DNA from: Gautieria morchelliformis
Taxonomy: Eukaryota; Basidiomycota; Agaricomycetes; Gomphales; Gomphaceae
NCBI GenBank assembly: GCA_015179125.1
Contig: WHVA01000125.1
Location: 62,001 to 126,000 of the forward strand
Length of the DNA stretch: 64,000 bases
Direction: 5' to 3'
Under the pieces are notes generated by a model. The model did not search any database. It had not been told where the DNA came from and was given only the letters and a program-made list of their open reading frames with translations. The stretch's first letter is position 1. Each line of letters opens with the position of its first letter. Position numbers and translations under genes: made by a program. This document shows, in pieces, positions 53,882 through 64,000 of the stretch.

Positions 53882-55085
53882 GGCGTTGGTTGTAGTACCT
53901 TGCCATGTCATCCTTGGCCTTTGCAAGGGCCGACTTGGCTTCCGAAAGGGTGGAGTCCATGCGGTCTTGGAACTCATTGACTGTCTCGAGTCGGGACTCT
54001 GCCTGGAGTGGCTCAAAGCCCATCCGCAGGTGTTGTCCGGAGTCCAGCATGAAGGGAGTCTGTTGTGTGGCGGAATGTACATGGTTGTTGTATTGGAATT
54101 CTGCCAGTGGAAGTAACTCATCCCAGTCATCCTGCCTCTCATTAACAAAGAGGCGGAGATATTGCTCCAATTCCTGATTGACTCGTTCCGTCTGTCCGTC
54201 ACCCTGTGGATGGTATGCTGTGGTGGTAGCCAGCTTTATGCTGAGCAGGCAGTAGAGGTCCCGAGTCAGTTCTGCGACAAACTGCGGACCTCGGTCAGAA
54301 ACAACTTGCTTCGGGAGCCCATGCAACTTCCAGACATGCACAAGGAGCAGGCGGGCCGCTCCGAGCGCTGTGATTGTCGTGTGCGTCGGAATGAAGTGGG
54401 ACACCTTGCTTACCGAGTCCACGACATTCATCATCGCGTCGTAGCCATGGGACTCTGGGAGTTCAATGATGAAGTCGACACTGATGGTGTCCCAGTGGGA
54501 TTCTAGAATCGGGAGTGGAACAAGTTCTCCGACGGGCACATGTCGTTGTGCTTTGGTTCAGAGACAAAGGTCACATGTCTTCACATACTGTCCAATGTAG
54601 CAGGACATCTGAGGCCACCAGTAGTTTCGAGCCACTAACTCCAGCATCATCCACCTGCCAGCATGCCCAGCAACCCATGTGTCATGGTGCTGGGACACAA
54701 TGCGGCGGCGGAGGTCCGCCCCACCTGGAACATAGACCTTGCCTCTGAAGTGGAGCAGCCCATCACGTTCCGACCATTCCGCTGCCTGTACAGACCGTGA
54801 GTGCCCTTTCTGAAGTTCCTCCACCGCCTTCACCACTGACTCCTCCTTCTCTCCATTCTGGTACTGCCTCCGGATGTCCCGGAGCATTTCCGCTTCCACC
54901 CCAACTGCAGTCACTCCTTCAAGGGCACAGATTGCAAAGAGACTTGGGCGGAGTAGTGTCATATCAGCGTTGTCTCCGCTTCCACTTCCATGATCCGCAT
55001 GGCGGGATAGGGCATTGGGATTGCCCATGGTGCGGCCGGGGCGGTGGTGGAGCATGAAGTCGAACAGGGACAGGTGTAGGGACCA
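53882..55085 (-). pseudogene. GypA integrase
   Basis: Zinc-finger part at 54558-54760 (H..H, ending KTCDLCL), a TGA stop near 54556, then the core: Asp in TISVDFIIELP, Asp in VVSDRGPQFVAEL, Glu in QGDGQTERVNQELEQ. The following frame continues to YYNQRRV, where GypC1 is inserted. Confidence 0.88.
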
Positions 55086-56618
55086 CCGTGCTTATCGTCG
55101 GTTCAACTTCTTAGATGTGCAGAAGTACTCGAGGTTCTTGTGGTCTGTCCAGATCTCGAATGCGCATAGAGCACCCTCGAGGAAGTGTCGCCACTCCTCC
55201 AGTGCTCGGATGATTGCCAGCATCTGCTTGTCGTGGATCTCATAGTTCCGCTCGACCGGACTAAGGCTTTTAGAGAAGAAGGCAATCAGATGCCACCCCC
55301 ACCATCTCCTGATGACTGTTGTGACAAGACCGCTCCGGTAGCTGTGTCGGAAGAATCCGCCTCGACTCGATAAGGGCGAGAGTCGTTGGGAAAGATCAGG
55401 ACCGGGGCAGAAGTGATCAGCTCCTTGAGTTTGTCAAAGGAGGCTTGTTCTGGCTCTCCTCACCACCATCCAACCTCTTTCTTGGTGAGGTCGAAGAGGG
55501 CACACGCATGGCAGGAGAAGTCCTTGATGAACCGCCAGTAGAAATTGACAAACCCAATGAAGGACTGGACCTCCTTCTTGTTCCGCGGCACAGGCCAATC
55601 CGATACACTGGAAACTTTGACCGGGGACATTTCCACCTTTCCTTCCGACACAATCACCCCAAGATACCCTATCCGTGTCCGCTCAAATTTGCACTTTTCC
55701 GGCTTGAGACACAGGTTGTACTCCCAGAGCCGTTCCAGCACTCTCCGCACGACCTCCTGATGTTCCGACATTGTTTTTGTGAAGATGAGGATGTCATCGA
55801 GGTAGATGCAGACAACCCCTTCTGCTATCACGTCACAGAAGATGTCATTCATCGTCATCGTCTGGAATGTAGCAGGACTGTTGGTGAGGCCAAAGAACAT
55901 GACCTGTGGCTCAAAGAGTCCTCGGTTGGTGCGGAATGTGGCCTTCCACTCATCTCCCTCCCAGTTCCGAACATTATTGAAGCCCCAGCGGACATCCAGC
56001 TTAGTGAAGTACCTTGCCCTGCGGAGTTGTGTGATCAGTTCGGAAATTAATGGAATGGGGTACCGGTTCTTGATCGTGATCGCATTCAAAGCCCGGTAAT
56101 CCTGCACAAGTCTGAGCGACCCATCCTTCTTCTTGATGAAGAACACCGGAGATGCCATGGGTGACTTGGAGGGGCAGATCCTCCCTGTATGGAGGTTTTC
56201 CGCAAGGAATGCATCAAGCTCTACCTGCTCCTTGGGTGACAGCAGGTAGACTTTGCAGTTGGTGGGCTTTGACCCAGGCTCCAACTCGATGGCATGGTCC
56301 CACAGCTTCCGTGAAGGCGCATCAAATGACTCCTTGGCAAAGACGTCCTTGAACTCCCGCAGGTACTCCGGAATTTCCGGCTCCACTTTATCATGCTTCC
56401 TGGAGGCTTCAGCAAGGCGTTGCGAAATATTTCTGGTAGTGCGGATGTGTTCCGCTTCCAGTGGAAGGTTTACATACAGCAAGCGCTCCCCCACCGCCAG
56501 AGTGTCTTCCGGGCCGAGTCGGATGACGTCGGAGTCGGAATCGGAATCAGAATTGGAAGTGGGACCCAGTTCAAATTCCGCTTCTGAGTCTTCTTCTGTA
56601 AGCAGTGGATGGGGGCCA
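55086..56618 (-). pseudogene. GypA reverse transcriptase and RNase H
   Basis: The frame 55460-56618 includes KLWDHAIELEPGSKPTNCKV, SPVFFIKKKDGSLRLVQDYR, YFTKLDVRWGFNNVR and the active box CIYLDDILIF, followed by SFIGFVNFYWRFI. RNase H continues in other frames at 55086-55420. The same protein family is encoded by GypD at 20479. Tg-AA copy 2 cuts the N-terminal side at 56618. Confidence 0.9.
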
Positions 56619-57682
56619 TGTTGTGATAAATGCAACTATCCCATTTCAAATCATTTATATATAAAAGAAACTAATAAAGAAAGAAAAACAAGAAAAAGAT
56701 CAAAAAGAAATAGAAATGACACTTATGATAGACGTCGGCGCAGACGACGATCACATGAATTTACGACATGCTATCTTACCCACAGATCGGGTAAGGTACA
56801 GAGGTTCGGGCATCGACCACGTGCGGTCGATCAGGGATAGCGCGCCTATCGAGTGATGGCATCGGCCATGACGTCGACAGGCGCCAGGCCATAGGCACCG
56901 AGGGGTGCGGGCACCAAACGCCGCAGAGAACAATAGACTGCGCAGGAACATAGGGTGCTGTGGAGCGACTTGAGAATGTCATCCGCAGTACACATACTCA
57001 ATTAGCTGCCCCACAGAAAGGGCACAGGGACAGCGGCCCCATCACCAAGCCTAGCATTTATGCTAGGCAGGGCAGATTCAACTCCATTTTTCTATTTGAA
57101 CTCCATGACACGTCTGACTGACTACTATCTTAACATCATGTGGACAGGGGCTTTGTATACTAGGTACAGATCTCTATTCCAAAGCCCAGACAATCCTAAC
57201 ACCATCCCCATCACCCCATGACTTTATGACTATAAATTAGTCACCCCTTTGTTACAAGTAGCTTTTCGACCCATCTGTCCAATATCTTGAACACTAGTAG
57301 TTACTATTAACATAGTATTAATAGCTAGTACAAATGTATGGACGAAATTATCCAGAATTGATTATTTTACCCCCTGAAACTACTGTAGTCTTGTTTGATA
57401 GCTACAGAGTCCAAACCTTGATAGTTTATTCCAAATCTTCGTTGAGGGTTCACTATCACTGCTTACTCTATACTACCTTAAAAGCAAATGCTTTTGATTT
57501 GGTTATCCCTTGGATTGACACCATTCTTCTTTCGACACAGTCACGTGACTCTCATTCATCAGTGTCGGACGCACCTCGAAAGGCTTAGTCAGCACACAGA
57601 AGAGAGGCGAACACAGTGGTTCCAGTCACTGAGCAATAGATTCTATTTGTTGAAAGGCACTAATTAACATCTTAATCCAAAA
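56619..57682 (+). mobile_element. Tg-AA element, copy 2
   Basis: 1064 bp, TGTTGTGATAAATGC to TTAATCCAAAA, with GGCCA at 56614-56618 and 57683-57687. Its hairpin at 57049-57068 has changed on both arms (GCCTAGCAT/ATGCTAGGC) and still pairs. Confidence 0.88.
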
Positions 57683-57687
57683 GGCCA

Positions 57688-58345
57688 GATCGACATGTCC
57701 GTATGAGCCATTCGGTCTTCCGCTGCTCCTGGCGCTCCTTCCACACTTCCGCCCAGCACATGTGACACTTGGCTGGGCATCGACTCATCAGCACCTTCCG
57801 AGTCTGCCAATTGATCTCCGGGTTGTGCTCCTGAAGCCAGGTAAACCCGAGGATGATGTCTTGCTTCCCCAGGCTGGTGACTGCAAAGGAAGTGCGTTCT
57901 GTGTGTCCATCGTAGTGGAGAATTGTGTCTACTATCTCGGTGATGGACCCTGCCTCATTGGGGATTCCATCCACATTGAACACTGGGATTGCACGTTGCA
58001 ATTTCCGTGTGGCCAGTCGGTTCCGTTCCACATAGTCCCAGTCTATAACCTGACCAGTGGCCCTGCAATCGACAAGGGCGGGCCCGGATTGACTTCCGCC
58101 GTATCTGTCATCTGGATCTCCACCTTAATGACTAGTGACTTGGGGCCCGGGGTGGCAGGAACAACATAGCGCTTCGGGAGGCGTCTCTCCCAAGGGCGGA
58201 TGCGGGATGGACGGGGTGTCGGATTTGGTTTTTGTGTGACCTTATCCGGTGGGTCTGTATGAAGTGAGGGGAGTGGGGGCTTTTCATTCTCTACTTCAAG
58301 ACAGGCAAACCGGTTATGTACAGGCAGCAGGGGCACACATCTCAC
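57688..58345 (-). pseudogene. GypA protease region
   Basis: Two frames (58043-58345 and 57688-58031). A retropepsin-like fold is suggested by RAIPVFNVDGIPNEAGSI and KQDIILGFTWLQEHNPEINW, the usual second half; the active-site segment lies near 58060 where the frame shifts. CRATG stands where D-S/T-G is expected. Confidence 0.75.
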
Positions 58346-58954
58346 CCGCTGCGAGTCACAAAATCCGATGCATCTTCCACTTCCAGTGCGCCATGTTCCA
58401 CATTTTCAGAAATTCCTTCCGCAGTGGGCACTCCGCTTATGTCCGCGAGTGCGAGGAACTCTGGAAGGAGCTCGAGTTTCTCCCCTGTGGTCATAAGCCG
58501 GATGTCAAAGGCTTGGGGGCACTCGCAGGCATAGTGGCCTGGTTGTTGGCATCGGAAGCAGGTGATGGTTCCGTGGCCTTTTCCGTGCATGCGGTCAACA
58601 TCCATCGGGGCAGGGCCACTCTTAGAAGGAGGGGGGTTATAGTTCCTAATAGGAGCAGGCGGAGAAACCATCGGAAATATTTTCCGTGTGGGAATGAATG
58701 CACTTCCGGGTTTTGGCACAGGTGGAGTAGGACGAGCGGAACTGCATGTCATGTTCCAGTTTGTCTCCATGAAGGCTTCATTTGCTTCCCTGTTTCGGGA
58801 CACCCTCTGCGCAGCTTGGTACCACCCTTCCGGGTCATCGAAATCTGGAGCTCCATCCCCAAGCAGCGCAACTTGGTTCTGGAGTGTCAGATCAAGCCCT
58901 CGTTGGAATTTGATGACAATCGTCTTGTCATCATCATACTCCGCAAGGTCGATG
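58342..58954 (-). pseudogene. GypA Gag C-terminus with zinc knuckle
   Basis: Frame 58342-58803 holds PAPMDVDRMHGKGHGTITCF and the knuckle CFRCQQPGHYACEC. Upstream sequence to 58954 continues the Gag core and is interrupted by a solo LTR of the same family. Confidence 0.84.
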
Positions 58955-58959
58955 AGCTC

Positions 58960-59448
58960 TGTAAGGGCAACCCTGGCTGGTTGTGGAGATCACACTACCA
59001 CACAACTGACAAGGGGAAATCCAAAGTATGTATAAATGAACAGAGTACACAAGAGAGGGATTCTCACCTGACACGGGGAAATCCAAAGAGAAAAGTCTAA
59101 GGACCCCCAATGTCAGCGAGCCCGTATTATACTACGCTGCGCAGCCAGGGACAACACTTGGCACCCGCCATCAACCCTGCATCCCCCTGACCTCCCTGAC
59201 CCTTGATCGACCCTTGATGCCACCTATTACACAAGTCGCTTGATTTCTGACACTGTTCCAAGAGTGGGAGTCGGAAATTGGAGTGGAACTGGCAAGGCAA
59301 CCAGAACTGGTGGAAGTTCTCCCAGAAGCGGAATCATTTCCGAAAGCGGAGGCGGAGATGGAATCGGAACAGGAAGCGGAGTCGGAAATGGAGTCGGAAC
59401 TGGGTGTAGTGTCAGAACTGGAAATGGAAAACAGGGTGTCCCCTGACA
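58960..59448 (-). repeat. Solo LTR of the GypA family, inside GypA gag
   Basis: 489 bp, plus-strand ends TGTAAGGGC and CCCCTGACA, with AGCTC at 58955-58959 and 59449-59453. A member of the family has jumped into a relative and recombined out. Confidence 0.92.
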
Positions 59449-59453
59449 AGCTC

Positions 59454-60090
59454 CTGGAAGCGATCGATGCAGTCATCAACTGGATCCTTGGCCTGGTACC
59501 AGCTGGTCCCCTCGAGCTTTGTAAGGGCTGTGAGCTGCAAAACGGGCTGCGCGGTCCGACTTGAAAAAGGACAATGCCCAGTGAATCCGAGCCTGGTCGT
59601 TCGGAAAGAGGTCTCCGACAATTGCGAAGTAGATGCTGTGTTGAAGAATGCGCGTCCCTTCTCCCGATCTCCGTCAAAGTCCGCCGGAGTTGCGGGTTTG
59701 ACCTTTGCCAACTTCGCAGACATCCTCTCTTCCGCTACTTCCACTTTTCCGAAATCCGGCTCATCCAGCATTGCATTTCCACCACTTTGTGGAATATCTA
59801 ACTTAGCCAAAATCGTTTGTAAGGCTGTTTTGATTGCGTCGGTCTTCATCTGGTTCCGCGTCAATTCCTCCTCCATATTCCAAAAACGATCATCCGGATC
59901 CATGTCAGAAGGAGAAATATGGGACGGGATTTCCGGGGTTGGGAGTTCGACATAAGAAGAGGGGCTGTCATATGCCGTGTGCGCAGAAGAGGTTGCGATC
60001 TCCGAGTCGCTGTCTCTGATTCCAAATGCACCTATGGCGAATGCAACATGCAGTACAACCGCCGGTCCTCTAGGGGAGAGACCTTTCTGC
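59454..60090 (-). pseudogene. GypA Gag N-terminal part
   Basis: Frame with MEEELTRNQMKTDAIKTALQ and KPATPADFDGDREKGRAFFN, typical of basidiomycete gypsy Gag, running into the solo LTR at 59454. Directly follows the 5' LTR. Confidence 0.82.
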
Positions 60091-60267
60091 TGTAAGGGCA
60101 AGCCTGGCTGGTTGTGGAGATCACACTACCACACAACTGACAAGGGAAAATCTGAAGTATGTATAAATGAACAGAGTATACAAGAGAGGGGATTCTCACC
60201 TGACAAGGGGAAATCCAAAGAGAAAAGTCTAAGGACCCCCAATGTCAGCGAGCCCATATTATACTAC
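60091..60267 (-). repeat. 5' LTR of GypA, truncated
   Basis: Homology to the other GypA LTRs runs from TGTAAGGGCAAGCCTGG at 60091 to ATTATACTAC at 60267 and then stops abruptly, leaving roughly 310 bp missing. No target duplication can be found on this side. Confidence 0.88.
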
Positions 60268-60537
60268 ACAGGCAGAAATTAGCTTGCGTGATATGCTTCC
60301 TTTCTACTCCCGACTGATATGTGAATGCAGACATCGCCTGTCCACCAACCTGCCGTTTTTCCCGGGAGTGAAAGCTGATGGCGTGGCAAATTTGCGGCAT
60401 CCGCTTGCGCGATTTTTGAGAGCTGGGTTGCCATTCGCCACCCATTGGTCTTCAACATTTGCATGCCCCCGAGGTCATCATTTGATCACATTGAGATATA
60501 TATATATTCCAGAACAATGACTAATCACTAAACCATT
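60268..60537. other. 3' flank of the downstream gene, after the breakpoint
   Basis: Unique sequence with no homology to the nest. A short AT-rich run (GATATATATATATTCC) lies near 60495. It is probably the 3' untranslated region and flank of the minus-strand gene ending at 60538. Confidence 0.4.
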
Positions 60538-62357
60538 CTAGGATTGAAATTCTCTGTACCCCCTGGGTGCGGCTGCCACACTGCCCGCTCGCTCATAGCT
60601 ATCTGTGTATGAAGATGAATAATACTCACTAGCCCCATACTCGTTCTCCCAGACACCCATAGCTGCAGAGCCTTCAGGTAACTGCGCGTCGGACCCGATG
60701 GGTGCAGGGGGTGGGCTGGGACAGCACGCCAGCAAAAGAGCATGCGCAGCAGATTGCTTCTTCCCAAATTGACCGTTGTCTTCATGTATGAGTTTCTCAA
60801 TATAGCTGTAACTGAGTTATTAGATAGCCATAGCGTGATCAAGCCACAAGCGTACACTTTATACCCCTCCATATTCTTCACGTACTTTTGGTTGACCGCC
60901 AGCACCTCGGCTTCTACTCCCCGCCAGAACTTCACATCCACTGTTTCACCTTGTTTTGAAGGTTTGGCCTTCTTCGCTTTGAGAGCAGGGTCCGCATCCA
61001 CGTCCAAATCTTCTTTGTCCGCGTCTTCATCAGCATCAGCAGTGCCTTCCAGGGCCTGAGTGGTGTTGCCTGTCGGGACGCCGCCCATGTGCTTGATAGT
61101 ATAAGTTCTCTGTTTCATATGTATGTGAGCTTCTTGTAGATCTGAGGCCAAATACATACCAGTATCACACATCGTGCGTGCACATTGAGTGGTATCTGTA
61201 AAGGGACTCCACTGATCCGCCACGGGGACAATAAATTATGCTCAAACTCATCCAGAGAGCAAGCCATGGCACCAGCGCTGATGCTGTGCACGAGCTTTGG
61301 CAAAATGCTATGAACATGAAAGGCCACGCATGACAAAGTGGCAACGCACCAGCCTATGAAGTTGCTCCCGCTGAGTGGTGCTCCTCTTGCGCATCTCAGT
61401 TTGGATGAGCTTCCTGAGGTTGACGTCCCTGAACAAGTACTCATATTTGAGCTCATGGCTTTTGGCCTCGAAGGCCACCTGCAACATGAAGTGTCAGCAT
61501 CGTCCAATTCCCTATGAGCCAACGTACCATGGCATCCTGCCACACGTTGACATAGTTAGTCCGGCCTTCCTTGGACAACGCATCTCGCACAAGAGACGTG
61601 ATCCATTCCTGGTAGAGAGAGGGGTTAGTTGATAGAACTGAAGTTAACCAATAGATACCTTGACATGGCCCTCTAGGACCGCCTTCGCCTTGATTTTGCT
61701 GTCCACTGCAGCGAGGAGCGTCTTGATGGCTTTCTGGTCCTCGACGAGGGTGTTCAGCAGTTGGCGCTGACTGAGGTCTTCAGCGAAGAGAACCAGTCGA
61801 AGTCTCAGATCTGCTGGTGACAGAGGCATTCCGCACTGATACCTATCAGTGCCGTGTGCAAATTGTGTCATACCACGCACCTTTTCAAAGGAGTGGAGCT
61901 CCATACGCAGCACCTTGGTGAGCTTGTGCTCATTGGCGATGGCATCAACTTCATTGGCAGTGACGGGTTTGGGTAGGCCGCCCGAGGCGCCTGGCTGCAC
62001 GGCTAATTGTCCTGGGGGGCGGCTTCCCATGGATGGCACATTGAAGGTGTTTTCATCCAGGGATTCTTCAAAACCGAATGCAATGGGATGAGGGCGCTTG
62101 CGAGTGTCAGCCCGTCCACTCACGGGGGCTTGGAGGTAGGTTGAGTCAGATGCGTCATCTGAGCTGGGGAAGCCTGGGACGAAGGGGCTGTCGCTCTGCA
62201 ATTGGTGAAGGAAAGACTCCCATGCTGGGGGAGTGTTTGCACAATTGCCAAACATGTCGGTCAGCTGCGCGTCCCGATTCAGGAGGCAGGAGAGGGAGGC
62301 CATTGGGGTCAGGAGGGGAGGCACGAACTGCAAGCAAGGAGGGAGATGAACGGCCAT
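60538..62357 (-). CDS. Hypothetical protein, seven exons, intact
   Basis: Exons (minus strand) 62357-61881, 61835-61659, 61608-61528, 61478-61350, 61294-61160, 61109-60865 and 60805-60538 join in phase into a 503-residue frame; the six introns are 45-59 nt with GT..AG ends. Seen features: a low-complexity N-terminus, a helical region with LTKVLRMELHSFEK and VEDQKAIKTLLAAVDSKIKA, a conserved-looking middle (EWITSLVRDALSKEGRTNYV), an acidic stretch (TADADEDADKEDLDVDAD) with a nearby basic KAKKAKPSK, a coiled coil (about 380-420), and a Tyr/Ser-rich tail ending REFQS. No known domain recognised. An upstream exon is possible because a CAG acceptor lies at about 62330. Spacing to the next gene on the same strand is about 200 bp. 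Confidence 0.72.
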
Positions 62358-62535
62358 TTGTAGGAAAAATTTTAAGGCGGTGCTGCGGTTGCATGCAGCG
62401 CCTCAGCGGGATGCATGGCCGGGGGTTGAGCGATGACTGACGGTATGCAGGCCTGATGACAATGGCGGCTGACATGGGAGATGTCAACATGGAGGGGGGG
62501 TGAGAGGGTGTCGGGTTATATGAGAGTGATGCGGA

Positions 62536-62580
62536 TTGGTGCAGGTTAGTGTGGGTTAGTGCGGGTTAGTGCGGGTTCGC
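62536..62580. repeat. Short tandem repeat GGTTAGTGCG-type
   Basis: Four to five 10-bp units (GGTTAGTGTG, GGTTAGTGCG) span the stop codon of the neighbouring gene. Confidence 0.7.
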
Positions 62581-64000
62581 TTGAGCTCGGCACGCCTGAG
62601 CAAGCAAAATGTCCATGTCCACGTGGGCGAGACTGCGGGAAAAAGTGCTGATCCATTGCTGGTCTCGCATCTTGGCGGTATTGAGGAGGATATCCTCTGG
62701 GGCTAAGTGACGGACAGCCTTGGTGCACATTCTAGACGCTTCCCGTTCCTGGTAGACAACTCGGTTGAGGTCAAGGGAACAGGCATGTGCAGCACAGTTG
62801 TGCTGCACATTGAGGGCGCAGAGCATTTCCTATGGCCCCGGGGAGTTGATCAGTACGCCCAAGGGAAAATGATGATGTGGAGTGACGCACCGTGGGGCAT
62901 ATGAGGGCATATTGGGAAGTGGGAACCAATTGGGGCATCTGGTACGGACGTACGAGAGGGCCGAGGATGTGATCACACACCAGGACCCAGTCTGCAAGGC
63001 CAAGGCCGTCATGGTCTGACCCCGAAATGGAGATGTTGGGTGCATTGATGCTCCTGCACCAAAATCAAGCATAATATATCCAATTTGTTGTGTGCTTTCT
63101 CAATTTCTTCTCATGTTGTTCTTGTATCATGCATCCATTTCTCTGGTTATTTTCGAAATTTTCCACTCACTCCCTATCTCCCCATTTCATCTTGTTATTC
63201 CTACTTTCACAAGCGGCTGCACCCAGCGGAGTCTGAAATGACTTCGACGCGCGAGCTCTTGGGCGCTAAAGGGCCGGGTAGTAGTACATGCGCAGTGAAA
63301 CAGTTTCCCCCTCTCTCAGTGACAACTAAATTCACTGAGAGAGGCAAGTAAATTAGTCTAGCATTCTTTCGATTTATTAACCTAGAAATCCTCTGTAGTG
63401 AATTGTTTTCTAGGTAGTGTATAATATATTTATAGTGACAACTAAATTCACTGAGAGAGTGAATTGTTTTCTAGTCTATTCTTTTGAGCAACAAGTCCAT
63501 ACCTACTGCCTATAATTCCTGTCCTCTACAGGAGAATGCTTCAATGACATGAGATATTGTGAGTGTGTGTGGTGGCTGAGGCTGCCGAATGGCATATCCA
63601 CTGATCAGTATGCGTGCGCCACTGATCAACTCACCGCACTGCCCAGGCGGACCTTGGGAGCTCGAGTTTGGCTGGGGAAGTGGAAATGTCGGCTCGACTG
63701 TGATTGCACCCATGGGCTTGGTGCACCCTGACCCTCACGGCTCATTGTCCCTGTGTGCAATAAGTGACAGGGAGTTCATTGTGGTTATAACACGTTACCT
63801 GGGGCAGGACTGGATTCCTCACGCAGGCCAAGGTACCGACACAGGACATTTGGCTGGCGGACCAGCGATGCATGACCGGGCCCGATGGTGCGCCACTCCG
63901 GAGGGGTGTCTGCATTTACGTCTAGATCAGTGTCAACCTTGTAAAACCCACCGCTCATCAGGTGGCAGATACGATGACAATGCGCAGCCCGCTGGGCTAT
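62566..64000 (-). pseudogene. Hypothetical multi-exon gene broken by a copia LTR (partial)
   Basis: Exons on the minus strand: beyond 64000 to 63799, 63733-63635, 63538-62891 (holding LTR-G3) and 62829-62566. With the LTR and one copy of its 5-bp duplication removed, the frame stays open through all exons; introns are 61-96 nt. Seen segments: GFYKVDTDLDVNADTPPEW and ASLVRQPNVLCRYLGLREE, then CDHILGPLVRPYQMPQLVP and YALICP, then CALNVQHNCAAHACSL and VYQEREASR. Regularly placed Cys/His could bind zinc. From memory it resembles repeated uncharacterised Agaricomycete proteins, which I cannot name. The 497-bp insertion in the third visible exon would abolish the product unless spliced out. Confidence 0.68.
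63034..63530 (+). repeat. Solo copia LTR, family LTR-G, copy 3
   Basis: 497 bp, TGTTGGGTGCATTG to CCTCTACA, with GGAGA at 63029-63033 and 63531-63535. It lies in a coding exon of the minus-strand gene. Differs from copy 2 at about five sites, so both are fairly young. Confidence 0.93.

Larger units (their letters stand above)
42075..60267 (-). mobile_element. GypA: gypsy chromovirus, split by nested elements, 5' LTR truncated
   Basis: On the minus strand: 5' LTR (60091-60267, cut), gag, protease, RT, RNase H, integrase, chromodomain, PPT and 3' LTR (42075-42565). The internal region is interrupted by GypC1 (43090-53876, TSD AACCC), by Tg-AA copy 2 (56619-57682, TSD GGCCA) and by a solo GypA LTR (58960-59448, TSD AGCTC). 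Stops and frameshifts show it is dead. It was inserted into the gag of GypC2. Confidence 0.9.

Noticed and set aside
60538-62826. The two terminal minus-strand genes as a single gene
   Set aside because: The upstream gene has a clear stop at 62566 in a phase-consistent exon, and no splice pair bypassing it was evident.

Overview
The window reads as filamentous basidiomycete (probably Agaricomycete) genomic DNA. The evidence is short spliceosomal introns (about 45-96 nt, GT..AG), a complete FunK1-type fungal protein kinase gene, a relic of a fungal DUF218 (YdcF/SanA-like) gene, and a very dense cover of Ty1/copia and Ty3/gypsy LTR retrotransposons. I saw no rRNA, tRNA or CRISPR array. Family names used here (CopA, CopB, GypA-D, LTR-S, LTR-G, Tg-AA) are local labels.

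Layout. 1-6392: a dead copia element (CopA, minus strand, both LTRs, half-tRNA primer site) split by a 1.28-kb solo LTR. 6393-8400: end of a gypsy element (GypA family) and a decayed copia fragment (CopB). 8842-9331: a hAT-type MITE with an 8-bp target duplication. 9615-11495: a pair of 50-bp inverted repeats with a solo LTR between them. 12818-15248: the FunK1 gene, five exons, intact. 15249-17400: intergenic. About 17420-18098: DUF218 pseudogene. 18099-19961: solo LTR carrying a Tc1/mariner-like TIR element. 19967-22351: gypsy fragment GypD.

22352-60267 is one deep nest: GypD contains a truncated LTR-S copy; that copy holds both a young complete gypsy (GypB, 22826-30804, identical LTRs) and a GypC copy (GypC2). 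GypC2 contains GypA; GypA contains a second GypC copy (GypC1); GypC1 contains further LTR insertions. Most insertions have a visible 5-bp target duplication, so their order can be read. The right-hand halves of the outer layers are missing at a sharp breakpoint near 60267. 60538-64000: two tandem minus-strand multi-exon genes of unknown function, one intact (503 aa), one broken by a solo copia LTR.

The most interesting object is GypB. Besides Gag and Pol it carries a spliced antisense gene for a 391-aa protein with a Zn(II)2Cys6-like cluster between coiled coils, and its LTRs are saturated with CGGAA (17 copies plus one TTCCG in 682 bp). Zn2Cys6 proteins classically bind CGG triplets, so the element may encode a factor that recognises its own DNA, comparable in logic to the VANC anti-silencing proteins of Arabidopsis VANDAL elements. 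GypB also shows an A AAA AAA -1 frameshift site and a Tf1-like self-priming arrangement. A second candidate novelty is a sense-strand ORF (ORF3, roughly 640 aa) after the chromodomain of GypC, present in both copies.
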